Source of the DNA: JAVJSU01 sp040219275
Lineage (GTDB): Bacteria; Chloroflexota; Anaerolineae; Aggregatilineales; Phototrophicaceae
Direction of reading: 5' to 3'
Assembly: GCA_040219275.1 (NCBI GenBank)
Contig: JAVJSU010000038.1
Location: 1-64,000 of the forward strand
Length of the DNA: 64,000 nucleotides
Below, in pieces: positions 24,585 to 32,920 of the stretch (the first letter of the stretch is position 1; each line of letters starts with the position of its first letter). Under the pieces are notes generated by a model, which was not told where the DNA came from, did not search any database, and saw only the letters and a list, made by a program, of their open reading frames with translations. The translations under genes were made by a program, and so were the position numbers.

Positions 24585-25922
24585 TTACGGCGTTCTACGG
24601 TTGAGCATACGGGCGTAAGGGATGGTCTCACGCACATGCGGCAAGCCACAAATCCATGCGACGGTGCGCTCCAAGCCCAAACCAAATCCACCATGCGGCA
24701 CGGAGCCATATTTGCGTAACGACAGATACCAGTCGTAATTTTCGATGGGGAGCTTCTTCTCTTTGATCTTTTCTTCCAGCAATGCCAGATCATAGATGCG
24801 TTCGCTACCGCCCGTAATTTCCCCGTAGCCTTCCGGCGCGAGTAAATCCACACTCCGGCAAACTTCAGGACGACCCTCGACGGGTTGCATGTAAAACGCC
24901 TTCACCTGTGACGGGTAATGATAAACGAACACCGGCTTATCGAACATTTCCGCCAGCGCGGTTTCATGCGGACTGCCGAAGTCCTCACCCCAGTCGATTT
25001 TCAGCACAGCCTTCTGGTCTTCGTCGTCGGTTTCGGCAACCAGCTTATGCAGACGTTCAATCGCTTCATCGTAGCTAATACGGGCGAATGGCGCGGTGAT
25101 GGCTTGCAATTTGGTCACGTCGCGCTCAATGATTTCCAGTTCCGCCTGATGTTTCGCCAAGACTTGCTCCACCACATAAGCGATCATCTGCTCTTCAAAA
25201 TCCATCATATCCTCTAGCGAAAGATACGCGGCTTCCGGCTCCAGCATCCAGAATTCCATCAGATGACGGCGCGTTTTCGATTTTTCCGCACGGAAAGTCG
25301 GTCCGAAGCAATACACCTTACCGAATGCGCCCATGTTGGCTTCGTTATAAAGTTGTCCGGTCTGCGCCAGATACGCCGGATCACCGAAATAGTCGATTTC
25401 AAATAATGTGGTCGTGTCTTCACCGGCGGCAGGCGTGAGGATGGGCGTATCCACCAGCAGATAACCGCTGTCATCCATCCAATCCCGCAGAGCGCGCACG
25501 ATAGTCGCACGGATGCGTAAAATCGCCCATTGACGGCTAGAGCGCAACCACAGATGGCGATTGTCCATCAAAAATTCTGTGCCGTGTTCTTTCGGCGTGA
25601 TCGGATATTCTTCCGCCGCCTGCACCAATTCAAGATTTTTGATGCCGACTTCATATCCGCCGGGCGTGCCGGGGGCGCGTTCATCTGCCCGAACCAATCC
25701 GGTAATGATGATGGACGACTCTTGCGGGAGGGATTTGGCGATCTCAAATTGCGCTTCGTCCATATCCGGCTTGAAGGCGACGCACTGTGCAACGCCAGAC
25801 CCATCCCGCAATTTAATAAACTGGAGTTTGCCCTTACCCGTCCGGTTATAAACCCAACCGCGCAGGATCACTTCCTGCCCATCATACTTCGCTATGTCAC
25901 TAATCTGGATGATCTCTGCCAC
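24585..25922 (-). CDS. asnS: Asparaginyl-tRNA synthetase
   Basis: 445 residues, class IIb synthetase charging tRNA-Asn. An N-terminal OB fold (EVILRGWVYNRTGKGKLQFIKLRDG) is followed by the catalytic core. Motif 2 is YCFGPTFRAEKSKTRRHLMEF, with HLMEFWMLEPE as in AsnRS rather than AspRS; motif 3 is GGFGLGLERTVAWICGL near the C-terminus. A GTG start is read at 25920-25922, with AGG close upstream. A TATAAT on the minus strand at 25963-25968 is a likely -10 element. Confidence 0.95.
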   Translation of the reverse strand: MAEIIQISDIAKYDGQEVILRGWVYNRTGKGKLQFIKLRDGSGVAQCVAFKPDMDEAQFEIAKSLPQESSIIITGLVRADERAPGTPGGYEVGIKNLELVQAAEEYPITPKEHGTEFLMDNRHLWLRSSRQWAILRIRATIVRALRDWMDDSGYLLVDTPILTPAAGEDTTTLFEIDYFGDPAYLAQTGQLYNEANMGAFGKVYCFGPTFRAEKSKTRRHLMEFWMLEPEAAYLSLEDMMDFEEQMIAYVVEQVLAKHQAELEIIERDVTKLQAITAPFARISYDEAIERLHKLVAETDDEDQKAVLKIDWGEDFGSPHETALAEMFDKPVFVYHYPSQVKAFYMQPVEGRPEVCRSVDLLAPEGYGEITGGSERIYDLALLEEKIKEKKLPIENYDWYLSLRKYGSVPHGGFGLGLERTVAWICGLPHVRETIPYARMLNRRTP

Positions 25923-25962
25923 GTGACCTAATCCTTGTTTATGTCCACTAATTTGAACGGAT

Positions 25963-25968
25963 ATTATA
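25963..25968 (-). promoter_or_regulatory. Probable -10 element of asnS
   Basis: TATAAT on the minus strand, 41 bp before the GTG start. No convincing -35 was found. Confidence 0.4.
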
Positions 25969-26059
25969 GCATGATCGTGGCGTTGTTTGGTGAATGTGCT
26001 GAAAAAGATGTTTCATTATTTGTTAATCTCGGTGGTTGCCTCTAAGTCGCGTTTTCGTG

Positions 26060-26110
26060 TAAATTATACATATACTTAAAACACTTTTAAATTACTTCTT
26101 GTACAATTTA
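26060..26110. promoter_or_regulatory. AT-rich inverted repeat before the small orphan gene
   Basis: TAAATTATACA (26060-26070) and TGTACAATTTA (26100-26110) are inverted with 10 of 11 matches, 29 bp apart, ending 41 bp before the ATG at 26152. The region is strikingly AT-rich. It is a candidate operator; no clean promoter boxes could be fixed. Confidence 0.4.
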
Positions 26111-26151
26111 TACATTTCTACACTACGATAGATATTAAATAAGGAGCATTT

Positions 26152-26463
26152 ATGTTGACGAAAGAGACTCGTATTAACAATTTTCATGCAGAATATCTAG
26201 ATGTAGTCCAACATTGGTCACCCACATCCGCCAAATATGCCGGCGGAGACGCACTCGTTACCTTCCTCTCAAATGGTTGGGCGTTGCGGACTGAGGTGAA
26301 AGTCGAAGACCGTTATTTCGCGGGTATGCGTTCTGTATCCGTGTATCATATGGAACTTGAGCGTGACGGCGAAACGATTAAGATGCCCGTTTTACGCAAC
26401 CCCTATGTAAACCGGATCGTTCGTATGGGCGAGTTTACGCTCGTCAGTATGGAAGCATCTTAG
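26152..26463 (+). CDS. Small protein of unnamed family, copy 1
   Basis: 103 residues, no known domain. A core of GGDALVTFLSNGWALRTEV, then SVSVYHMELERDGETIKMPV and RNPYVNRIV, is shared with the protein at 50430-50801: (A/D)xLxTxLxxGW, VYxxxL and NPYxxR align in order. The predicted fold is a helix followed by a beta meander. AAGGAG precedes the ATG and a strong terminator follows at 26488, so it is a monocistronic unit. Confidence 0.75.
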   Translation: MLTKETRINNFHAEYLDVVQHWSPTSAKYAGGDALVTFLSNGWALRTEVKVEDRYFAGMRSVSVYHMELERDGETIKMPVLRNPYVNRIVRMGEFTLVSMEAS

Positions 26464-26487
26464 CGATTTTTAAACATGGTAGAAATT

Positions 26488-26523
26488 TAAACGGCTGATC
26501 CAAAATTGGGTCAGCCGTTTTTA
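26488..26523. terminator. Bidirectional terminator
   Basis: AAACGGCTGA pairs with TCAGCCGTTT, extended by TCC/GGG inside, followed by TT on plus and A-rich sequence on the other side. It lies between the convergent small orphan gene and the GH4 gene. Confidence 0.88.
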
Positions 26524-26552
26524 GTTGCTATATGAAGTAACTTAGAATCTAC

Positions 26553-27944
26553 TTACGCGTAAGCTGGCATTCCCTCGCCGTGCGCTTCTAGCAAGTCATC
26601 CACCATCGACCAGATTTGATCGAGTGAGAGTTCCGATGAGGTGTGCGGGTCGAGCATGGCGGCATGATAAATGTGTTCACGCTTACCCGTGATGGCGGCT
26701 TCCACCGTCAGGGATTGTACGTTGATGTTGGTTTGCATCAACGCGGCAAGTTGCGGTGGTATGTTCCCGATGTAGGTCGGTTGGATGCCGTTACGATCCA
26801 CAAGACACGGCACTTCGATGGAACAACCATCCGGCAAATTGGTGATGATTCCCGTGTTCGGGACATTGCCGTAAATCAAGCGAGGTGTGCTGGTTTCCAT
26901 GCTCTGAATAATCAGCGACCCATATTCCACACTGCGCTCGAACTTATCGTAATTCATGATGCTACTTACGGTGCCATCGACCATGCGCGGCATCAGCTTG
27001 ATCCCCTTAAGCGCATCACGGATCGCCTCTTCGCTCGGCGCATGACCATTTTCACGCGCTTCCTGCGCCATGTTCCAACCGGTGATCTGTGCTTCACAGC
27101 GTGCGATGTATTCGTCCAGCGGAATGTTGAACTTTTCGATCAGTTCAGGACGATCACGCTTGATAAACCATGGCGTATATTCGCTGAAATGTTCGCTACT
27201 TTCCGTCACGAAATATCCCAAACGTTGGAACATTTCATACCGAACGCGATTCCAATCCGGTACGCGCCCTTCGTCAACCACCTGACGGATACGCGGATAA
27301 AGGTCTTCGCCAGTGACGCGATCTTCAAATTTGAGGAAGAACGCCACATGATTAATCCCCGCCACCAGATAATTGATGTTTTCAAAAGGCACGCCAATAT
27401 CTTCTGACAATTCATGCGCGGTATGTGGCACGCTATGGCACAACCCCACCGTCTTGATGCTTGATCCCCGACTTAGCGCCCATTGATTCATCGCCATCGG
27501 GTTCACATAATTGATGAATAGCGCATCGGGGCAGAGGTCTTCCATGTCGCGGGCAATGTCCAGCAACACAGGAATCGTCCGCAAGCCACGCATGATTCCA
27601 CCAATGCCAAGCGTATCTGCAATTGTCTGGCGCAGACCGTACTTCTTCGGAATCTCGAAGTCGATCACCGTCGCGGGCTTGTAGCCGCCCACCTGAATCA
27701 TGCAGATGACGTAATCCGCGCCTTTGAGAGCTTGTCGACGATCCATCGTGACTTCAATGGTCGCCTTCGCATTGAGCGCGGTGTTGATGCGATGCGCGAC
27801 TTCTTGCGATACAGCAAGGCGCTCTTCGTTGATGTCCATCAGCACAATGGTACTGTGCGACAATTCAGGGTAACTTAGGATGTCACCCATCAAATTCTTG
27901 GCGAATACCGTGCTACCAGCACCGATAAAAACAATTCTTGCCAT
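26553..27944 (-). CDS. GH4 family glycosidase, probable alpha-galactosidase
   Basis: 463 residues, full length. GH4 enzymes use NAD+ and a divalent metal and act by a redox-elimination mechanism. Visible are the NAD loop FIGAGSTVFAKNLMGDIL, DINEERL, NYVNPMAMNQWAL, the metal-site cysteine and histidine in GLCHSVPHTA, and GINHVAFFL. NPMAM and GLCHS place it near MelA-type alpha-galactosidase/alpha-glucuronidase enzymes rather than 6-phospho-glycosidases. AAGGAT precedes the ATG. A LacI repressor gene lies upstream on the same strand, with an operator between them. No sugar transporter adjoins. Confidence 0.9.
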   Translation of the reverse strand: MARIVFIGAGSTVFAKNLMGDILSYPELSHSTIVLMDINEERLAVSQEVAHRINTALNAKATIEVTMDRRQALKGADYVICMIQVGGYKPATVIDFEIPKKYGLRQTIADTLGIGGIMRGLRTIPVLLDIARDMEDLCPDALFINYVNPMAMNQWALSRGSSIKTVGLCHSVPHTAHELSEDIGVPFENINYLVAGINHVAFFLKFEDRVTGEDLYPRIRQVVDEGRVPDWNRVRYEMFQRLGYFVTESSEHFSEYTPWFIKRDRPELIEKFNIPLDEYIARCEAQITGWNMAQEARENGHAPSEEAIRDALKGIKLMPRMVDGTVSSIMNYDKFERSVEYGSLIIQSMETSTPRLIYGNVPNTGIITNLPDGCSIEVPCLVDRNGIQPTYIGNIPPQLAALMQTNINVQSLTVEAAITGKREHIYHAAMLDPHTSSELSLDQIWSMVDDLLEAHGEGMPAYA

Positions 27945-28025
27945 GATAATCCTTCTTTCGTTAACGGCTAACCGTAATTAAATGCTCAGGGTTCAAGGGT
28001 TGTAGTTATTGAATAAAAGAATCTG

Positions 28026-28041
28026 ACTAATGCGTATTAGT
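28026..28041. promoter_or_regulatory. LacI-type operator before the GH4 gene
   Basis: ACTAATGCGTATTAGT, a 6-bp inverted repeat around a CG-containing centre, 82 bp before the GH4 start. It matches the site at 29170-29185 at 15 of 16 bases. Confidence 0.85.
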
Positions 28042-28138
28042 ATAGCGATATTTTTTACCTTTTAAATCCCCTGCTGAGAGCTGTCGAGTCAATTGGATTG
28101 CCGAGGTCGCGCTCCTGCTAAATCTACCAGATGTCCCC

Positions 28139-29158
28139 TTATTGACACGACTCCCGAATAATAAGTTGTGGCTTCAGGGAAATTTGCCGTTCAGCTAAAG
28201 CCTCGCCCGCAATCCGTTTGATTAACGCGTCGCCAGCAACCTGACCCTGCTCTACTTCGGGCGCACGGATGGTCGTCAGGGTTGGGCGTGTAAACGGAGC
28301 GAAGCGCATATCATCGTAGCCAATCACGGCAATATCCTGCGGGATGCTCAACCCTGCTTCGTGGATCGCACGCATCGCACCGATTGCCATCAAATCATTC
28401 ATGCCGAAAACGGCGCTGGGTAACGGGCGAATTTGCAAAAGCGTTTTCATTGCCTCATATCCACTTTCAGGATCGTAATTTCCAAAGCGAACACGGTCTT
28501 CTGGAATCGGACAACCAGCCGATGCAAAAGCGTCTTTGAAAGCGTCTAATCGCCGCAATGTATGTGGTGTAGCCGGGCTGAATGGGATCACCCCAACATC
28601 CTGATGCCCACAAGCGAGCAAATGAGACGCGGCAAGCCGCACACCGAATTCATGATCTATCGTCACCGCATAATGCCCTTTTGCAGGTTTGTCTAAAAAT
28701 ATAATCGGATAACCGTCTTTAGTCAGTGGTTCGATGATGCTTTCGAGCGTATCAAAAGTAGAGAGTACCAGTCCATCGACTTCGCCGCCCCTGAGCATAT
28801 TGGGAATGGTGTGCAGTTGATTGACATTATCAATATGCTCAACCAGAAGGCGATAATCATGTGCACGTACCACACCACTGATACCGGTGATAATATTCGG
28901 GATAAAAGGATCACGGAACACTTGATAATGCGGTTGGATGAGGATAAGCCCGATGTTGCTACTGTGTCCCCGTACCAATGCTTTGGCGGCGGCTTGAGGC
29001 ACATACCCTAGCTCCGTGGCAACATCTACCACGCGCTGTCTGGTTTCATCATTGAGGGCAATCTCGTACGAATTATTCAACGCCAACGAAACAACGGTCT
29101 GGGAAACACCAGCGCGTTCTGCGATTTGTTTTTGCGTAACAGAGCTACGTTTTTTCAT
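28139..29158 (-). CDS. LacI family repressor
   Basis: 339 residues. The HTH and hinge are typical: VTQKQIAERAGVSQTVVSLA and AKALVRGHSSNIGLI. The periplasmic-binding-like core carries GEVDGLVLSTF, IGYDDMRFAPFTRPTLTTI and a final LIIRESC. Near-identical palindromes upstream of its own gene and upstream of the GH4 gene indicate autorepression and control of galactoside use (inference). No good ribosome site is seen before the ATG. Confidence 0.93.
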   Translation of the reverse strand: MKKRSSVTQKQIAERAGVSQTVVSLALNNSYEIALNDETRQRVVDVATELGYVPQAAAKALVRGHSSNIGLILIQPHYQVFRDPFIPNIITGISGVVRAHDYRLLVEHIDNVNQLHTIPNMLRGGEVDGLVLSTFDTLESIIEPLTKDGYPIIFLDKPAKGHYAVTIDHEFGVRLAASHLLACGHQDVGVIPFSPATPHTLRRLDAFKDAFASAGCPIPEDRVRFGNYDPESGYEAMKTLLQIRPLPSAVFGMNDLMAIGAMRAIHEAGLSIPQDIAVIGYDDMRFAPFTRPTLTTIRAPEVEQGQVAGDALIKRIAGEALAERQISLKPQLIIRESCQ

Positions 29159-29169
29159 GGCAAATGGCT

Positions 29170-29185
29170 ACTAATTCGTATTAGT
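29170..29185. promoter_or_regulatory. LacI-type operator before the repressor gene
   Basis: ACTAATTCGTATTAGT, 11 bp upstream of the repressor ATG; one base differs from the operator at 28026-28041. Confidence 0.85.
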
Positions 29186-29281
29186 TATGTAAACTATATG
29201 CAGATTTGAGACTTCTGTCAAGAATCTAAACTCATCTCTCTTCTGCTCTATACTATGTGGTAGAGAAACAGGACGTAGACC

Positions 29282-30004
29282 ATGAACACCACATGGTACT
29301 TTGCCGAACTCTTACAAGAGTGGCGCACCGCACATACAAATATGAGTCGACTACAAAATAACATCATCATTGTGGAAGCAGTTGATGCTGAAAACGCATA
29401 CACAAAATCACTTGCTTTTGGCGAGCAGTTGAATTCTGACTCATACGATACCAGCTCAAGCAAATTTCGTGGATTACATGCACTGAACGAAATATATGAT
29501 GAATTCATACATGGTGCTGAACTGATTTTTGAGATACGTGAAGAAATAAACGATGCAGAAATCGAGCGATACATCACCCCTAAAGATAAACTTGCCGCCT
29601 TTAGCAAAAAACAGACTGCCCTACAACAAACCAGCGAACAAAAATGGTTCATCGCACAGCTCTTGCAGGAATTCCGCGCTATAGATGCAGAAACCAGTTT
29701 ATTGTGGATCAATTGGATTCTTATTCAGGCGACTGATGCTGAAGACGCATATACAAAATCTATTGCGTTCGGGCAAGAATACAATCAGGATGATGGAGGC
29801 ACGTTTACGTCAGACGGAATTCCCGTGATTGTTCGCTTTCAGGGACTGCGCGATCTACATGAAATCCTTGAAGACCTTGCGGACGGATCAACCCTCATCC
29901 ATGAGGAATTTGGCATATTAGATGAGAATAAAATCAGGGAGAAAATTCGTCCAAAAGAGCGTTTATCGGTCTTTCAACCGCGGGACGCGATGCCTAACGA
30001 ATAG
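29282..30004 (+). CDS. Tandem DUF4288-like protein
   Basis: 240 residues made of two copies of one domain (about residues 4-103 and 121-232). Each has a WYFAELLQEWR or WFIAQLLQEFR opening, then a strand ending DAENAYTKSLAFGEQ or DAEDAYTKSIAFGQE, then KFRGLHALNEI or RFQGLRDLHEI, and a final ITPKDKLAAF or IRPKERLSVF. The pattern fits DUF4288, normally found singly. Function unknown. AGGACG precedes the ATG. The gene ends 6 bp from the convergent citrate synthase gene. Confidence 0.75.
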   Translation: MNTTWYFAELLQEWRTAHTNMSRLQNNIIIVEAVDAENAYTKSLAFGEQLNSDSYDTSSSKFRGLHALNEIYDEFIHGAELIFEIREEINDAEIERYITPKDKLAAFSKKQTALQQTSEQKWFIAQLLQEFRAIDAETSLLWINWILIQATDAEDAYTKSIAFGQEYNQDDGGTFTSDGIPVIVRFQGLRDLHEILEDLADGSTLIHEEFGILDENKIREKIRPKERLSVFQPRDAMPNE

Positions 30005-30010
30005 CCTTTT

Positions 30011-31222
30011 TCAGAGCCAAGGCTGATTGCCCACATACCGCGCACGCGGACGGATAAGCGTGTCGTCGCGGTATTGTTCCAGCGCATGAGCGATCCATCC
30101 GACAGCACGCCCCAACGCAAACAGCGTCAACGCGCTATCCGGCGGCAAATTCAGCACCCGCGCCACCGTCACCAGCGCGAAGTCCACATTTGGATGCTCA
30201 CCGATGACCTCAAACACGCCCGCACTAACCGCCTCATAAAAATGCAGATCACGACCCTGTCCGCGCAACAGATCAAACAAAATCGCCGCGCGTGGATCGC
30301 CTTCCATATACAATTTATGCCCGAAGCCGGGGACCATTTCACCCCGTCGCAAGCGCCCCGCAATCCCCTGCCGCACATCGCCCGCCGCACTGAGTTCATT
30401 CAAAAAGGCTTCCACCCGTTCGGTATTCCCGCCGTGTTTAACGCCCGTCAGCGCCGCCAATCCGCCCATCACCACCGCATACGGGGTCGCGCCAGTCGAG
30501 GCAACGATCCGCGCCGTGAACGATGACGCATTCAATTCATGATCCGCACACACGATCAACGCCACATTCAATATTTCCGCCGCACTTTCATCAGTAGGCG
30601 ACCACGCAGACTCCAATTTCTCGGCGATGAGCGCATGAGTGCTACTGTTCTGTGCGAAGCCTGCCGTCAATGCCGTGACCATCAAAGCAAGGATGCGCGC
30701 ACCGGTCTGCATCACCGTTTCGGGACGCAGATCATACGCGGCGAAATCCTGCACAGCGGCAAGCGGCAACAGACTTTGCAGGCGTGTATAGGCGGGCTGA
30801 GAAATCAAATACTCCGGCAAGGCGATTGTGGTCGGTGGACTGCTGAATAAATCGCGCCACAGCGTCCGGTCATCCGCCCAGAGTAACGTGGCGACAGCCT
30901 CCAGCGGTTCGGTGCGGGCGAGTTGCGCCACATCTTCGCCTCGATAATACAGCTTGCCATCGAGAATCAACGTCAGCGCAGAGTCCAGCACAGGCGCACC
31001 CCAATGTAACGCCGATTCCGCCATTTTTTCTGGATTGCGACTCGCTTCTTTTTTCAGCAGGAGCTTATCCACATCTTCACGATAATAACGCCGTTGACGT
31101 TTGCTCTCGTCTGCGGATTCACTGCGAATCAAGCCACGACTGACGTAAGCGTAAAGCGTCGGCAGGCTAATAACCAGTAGATCAGCGGCTTCTTTCGCGC
31201 TCAAATAACGATTTTCAGACAT
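30011..31222 (-). CDS. Citrate synthase family protein with N-terminal HTH
   Basis: 403 residues. Residues 1-60 are a MerR/excisionase-like HTH (LSAKEAADLLVISLPTLYAYVSRGLI, YYREDVDKLL). The rest is a citrate synthase: ADHELNASSFTARIVAS with the first catalytic histidine near 226, VPGFGHKLYMEGDPRA with the second, and NVDFALV with the catalytic aspartate. All three catalytic residues are kept, so activity as citrate or 2-methylcitrate synthase is plausible. The HTH may sense DNA or mediate assembly. No other TCA gene adjoins. Confidence 0.9.
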   Translation of the reverse strand: MSENRYLSAKEAADLLVISLPTLYAYVSRGLIRSESADESKRQRRYYREDVDKLLLKKEASRNPEKMAESALHWGAPVLDSALTLILDGKLYYRGEDVAQLARTEPLEAVATLLWADDRTLWRDLFSSPPTTIALPEYLISQPAYTRLQSLLPLAAVQDFAAYDLRPETVMQTGARILALMVTALTAGFAQNSSTHALIAEKLESAWSPTDESAAEILNVALIVCADHELNASSFTARIVASTGATPYAVVMGGLAALTGVKHGGNTERVEAFLNELSAAGDVRQGIAGRLRRGEMVPGFGHKLYMEGDPRAAILFDLLRGQGRDLHFYEAVSAGVFEVIGEHPNVDFALVTVARVLNLPPDSALTLFALGRAVGWIAHALEQYRDDTLIRPRARYVGNQPWL

Positions 31223-31382
31223 GAGTTTCCGATTTCATTTCACGGATCAATACATCGCTTCAAATAATTCTATATCCTGAACAAGCCGAATCATATTTCC
31301 TGCATCGTTTGTTCAGACGGGCTATCCCCTTCAAAACTCGCCGAACACATTGCCCTCCAGCGATACTTCGTAAACGCTGTGG

Positions 31383-32366
31383 TTACTCCTCTATCGAAAT
31401 GTCCACAATCACGGGCGTGTGGGATGCTACACCATACGCCAAACGCGTCCCATCGGGACTCCACGCGATGGAATTGACTTGTACTTCGGTAGAGATCGTC
31501 TGTACAGCGTCTCCTGTTTCTGCATCCCAGATGATGATACGCGCATCCCAACCTGTACTCGCAATCAATGAGGACTGAGGATTCCAATCAATATCGGTAA
31601 CCACATCCTCATGCTGAAATGTGAGTCTAGGTGCGCCATTGTATTCCTCAGATGAGTAGGTATCTCCCCAAATTCGGATCGAACCATCATCCCAGAGCGC
31701 GATCACCATTTCTGTCATATCAGGGCTGAAGTCTATCGCCTTCACGGCTGTAACATGTTCAGTGAAGGTATAGAAATAATTGATGATCGCGCCAGTTTCG
31801 GGATCAAGATTTAAGGCATATGTTGCGGATGTGGCAATCGAAATACGTTCTCCGTGCCACAAAACATCATTTACAATTCCCCATTCATCCCAGAATTGGC
31901 GTTGCAATGTACCAGAGTTTATATCCCACACGCGCACAAGCTCGCCCACACCGATTGCGATTTCTGTGTCGTCAGGTGACCATGCCATCGCCCTAATAGA
32001 TGCGCCGCGTTCATCTTCATAATACTGATAACGAATGACTTCTTCGGCATTTTCAGGCGACCACGGCTCCGCCCACACATACACATCCGGTCCGTAGGCA
32101 ACCGCGAGTTGTGACCCGCCAGAATTCCATACAGGTGGCGTGATGAAACTCCCCGACTCTTCGTCCATCGAAAGGGAATTCAGCACCTCTAGCGACTCAA
32201 TATCGTAAATATCCACACGGCTATCATACGCGACAGCCAGCATCACACCTTCAGGATGCCATGCAACCAACGCGGCATCTCTTGTTTGCGCTTGTACATT
32301 ACCGAACGAGGTCACGATCAACGTAATAAACCATACGATCACTGGCGTGATAATTCGAACCTTCAT
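31383..32366 (-). CDS. Secreted WD40 repeat protein
   Basis: 327 residues. The ATG at 32364-32366 follows AAGGGGAT and opens a signal peptide (MKVRIITPVIVWFITLIVTS, cleavage likely near VQAQT). About six WD40-type blades follow, with LVAWHPEGVMLAVAYD, MAWSPDDTEIAIGVG, IDFSPDMTEMVIALWD, IDWNPQSSLIASTGWD and IAWSPDGTRLAYGVAS as recurring units. It is an extracellular propeller, partner unknown. The 554-bp region upstream is repeat-rich (see 32483-32916). Confidence 0.82.
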   Translation of the reverse strand: MKVRIITPVIVWFITLIVTSFGNVQAQTRDAALVAWHPEGVMLAVAYDSRVDIYDIESLEVLNSLSMDEESGSFITPPVWNSGGSQLAVAYGPDVYVWAEPWSPENAEEVIRYQYYEDERGASIRAMAWSPDDTEIAIGVGELVRVWDINSGTLQRQFWDEWGIVNDVLWHGERISIATSATYALNLDPETGAIINYFYTFTEHVTAVKAIDFSPDMTEMVIALWDDGSIRIWGDTYSSEEYNGAPRLTFQHEDVVTDIDWNPQSSLIASTGWDARIIIWDAETGDAVQTISTEVQVNSIAWSPDGTRLAYGVASHTPVIVDISIEE

Positions 32367-32482
32367 GCTATCCCCTTCAACACTGGTCGAACGCGATACC
32401 ATCCGACGACCATCATTCACTCCTCATCGCGCTACACGTTTTTACTATTATCTATCATCTAAAATCTAATATCTTCTGTCTC

Positions 32483-32595
32483 TACGCTTTTCTCTTTTCA
32501 TCTCATTGCTCAGCACTCAGAACTTTTCTCTGCGTTCCTCCGCGATCTCTGCGTCCCTGCGTTACGCTTTTCACTCATTGCTCATTGCTCAGCAC
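32483..32595 (+). repeat. Imperfect direct repeats in repeat-rich spacer
   Basis: TACGCTTTTC occurs at 32483-32492 and 32563-32572, and CTCATTGCTCAGCAC at 32502-32516 and 32581-32595, an 80-bp period. Between them is TCTCTGCG-type sequence (CTCTGCGTTCCTCCGCG, CTCTGCGTCCCTGCG). This is typical non-coding repeat debris of large environmental genomes; no coding sense is seen. Confidence 0.6.
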
Positions 32596-32710
32596 CAAAC
32601 TTGAGTCCTTTTGGCGGAGCATTTGGCTCACTTCACCCAAACAATCTGTGCTATCCTGTGTAAATACCAAACTTACGAATAACAGGGTATTGTTTGCTAA
32701 ATACTGAAAA

Positions 32711-32837
32711 CTGCCAACGACATGGCAGAACTGCCACACCACTGCCAACCCTTTTTGCCCGAATTTCCCCTCAAAATGAGGAAAAAATTGGCACTATGGC
32801 AGAAAAAAAATTTACGTGGCACGGCACAATACTGCCA
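32711..32837. promoter_or_regulatory. Cluster of eight TGGCA/TGCCA pentamers
   Basis: CTGCCA at 32711, 32731, 32742 and 32832, TGGCAG at 32723 and 32797, and TGGCA at 32789 and 32817 crowd into 127 bp. Two pairs are inverted: CTGCCA-N6-TGGCAG and TGGCAG-AA-CTGCCA. It lies in the 554-bp gap upstream of the secreted WD40 gene and downstream of the carboxylase gene. It could be a binding array or another repeat relic. Confidence 0.45.
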
Positions 32838-32888
32838 TAGAGAACCACTTTTCACCCATGTTAAGGGATGTTTGGACGACGAAGCACT

Positions 32889-32916
32889 TAGCTAAAAGCC
32901 AACAGCTAAAAGCTAT
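32889..32916 (+). repeat. 'agctaaaagc' repeat
   Basis: TAGCTAAAAGCCAACAGCTA followed by AAAGCTAT, close to 3641-3671. It abuts the stop codon of the carboxylase gene. Confidence 0.6.
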
Positions 32917-32920
32917 CGCC

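Noticed and set aside
26643..27407. 254-codon plus-strand frame opposite the GH4 gene
   Set aside because: Shadow of the well-supported GH4 enzyme; no ribosome site or recognisable motif.
32421..32600. Possible CRISPR-like direct repeats
   Set aside because: Repeats are imperfect, of different lengths and only two units are seen, with no uniform spacers and no cas genes.
32815..32840. Possible sigma-54 promoter around TGGCACGG
   Set aside because: The -12 GC lies at the wrong distance from the -24 GG, and the motif is one of eight similar TGGCA copies.
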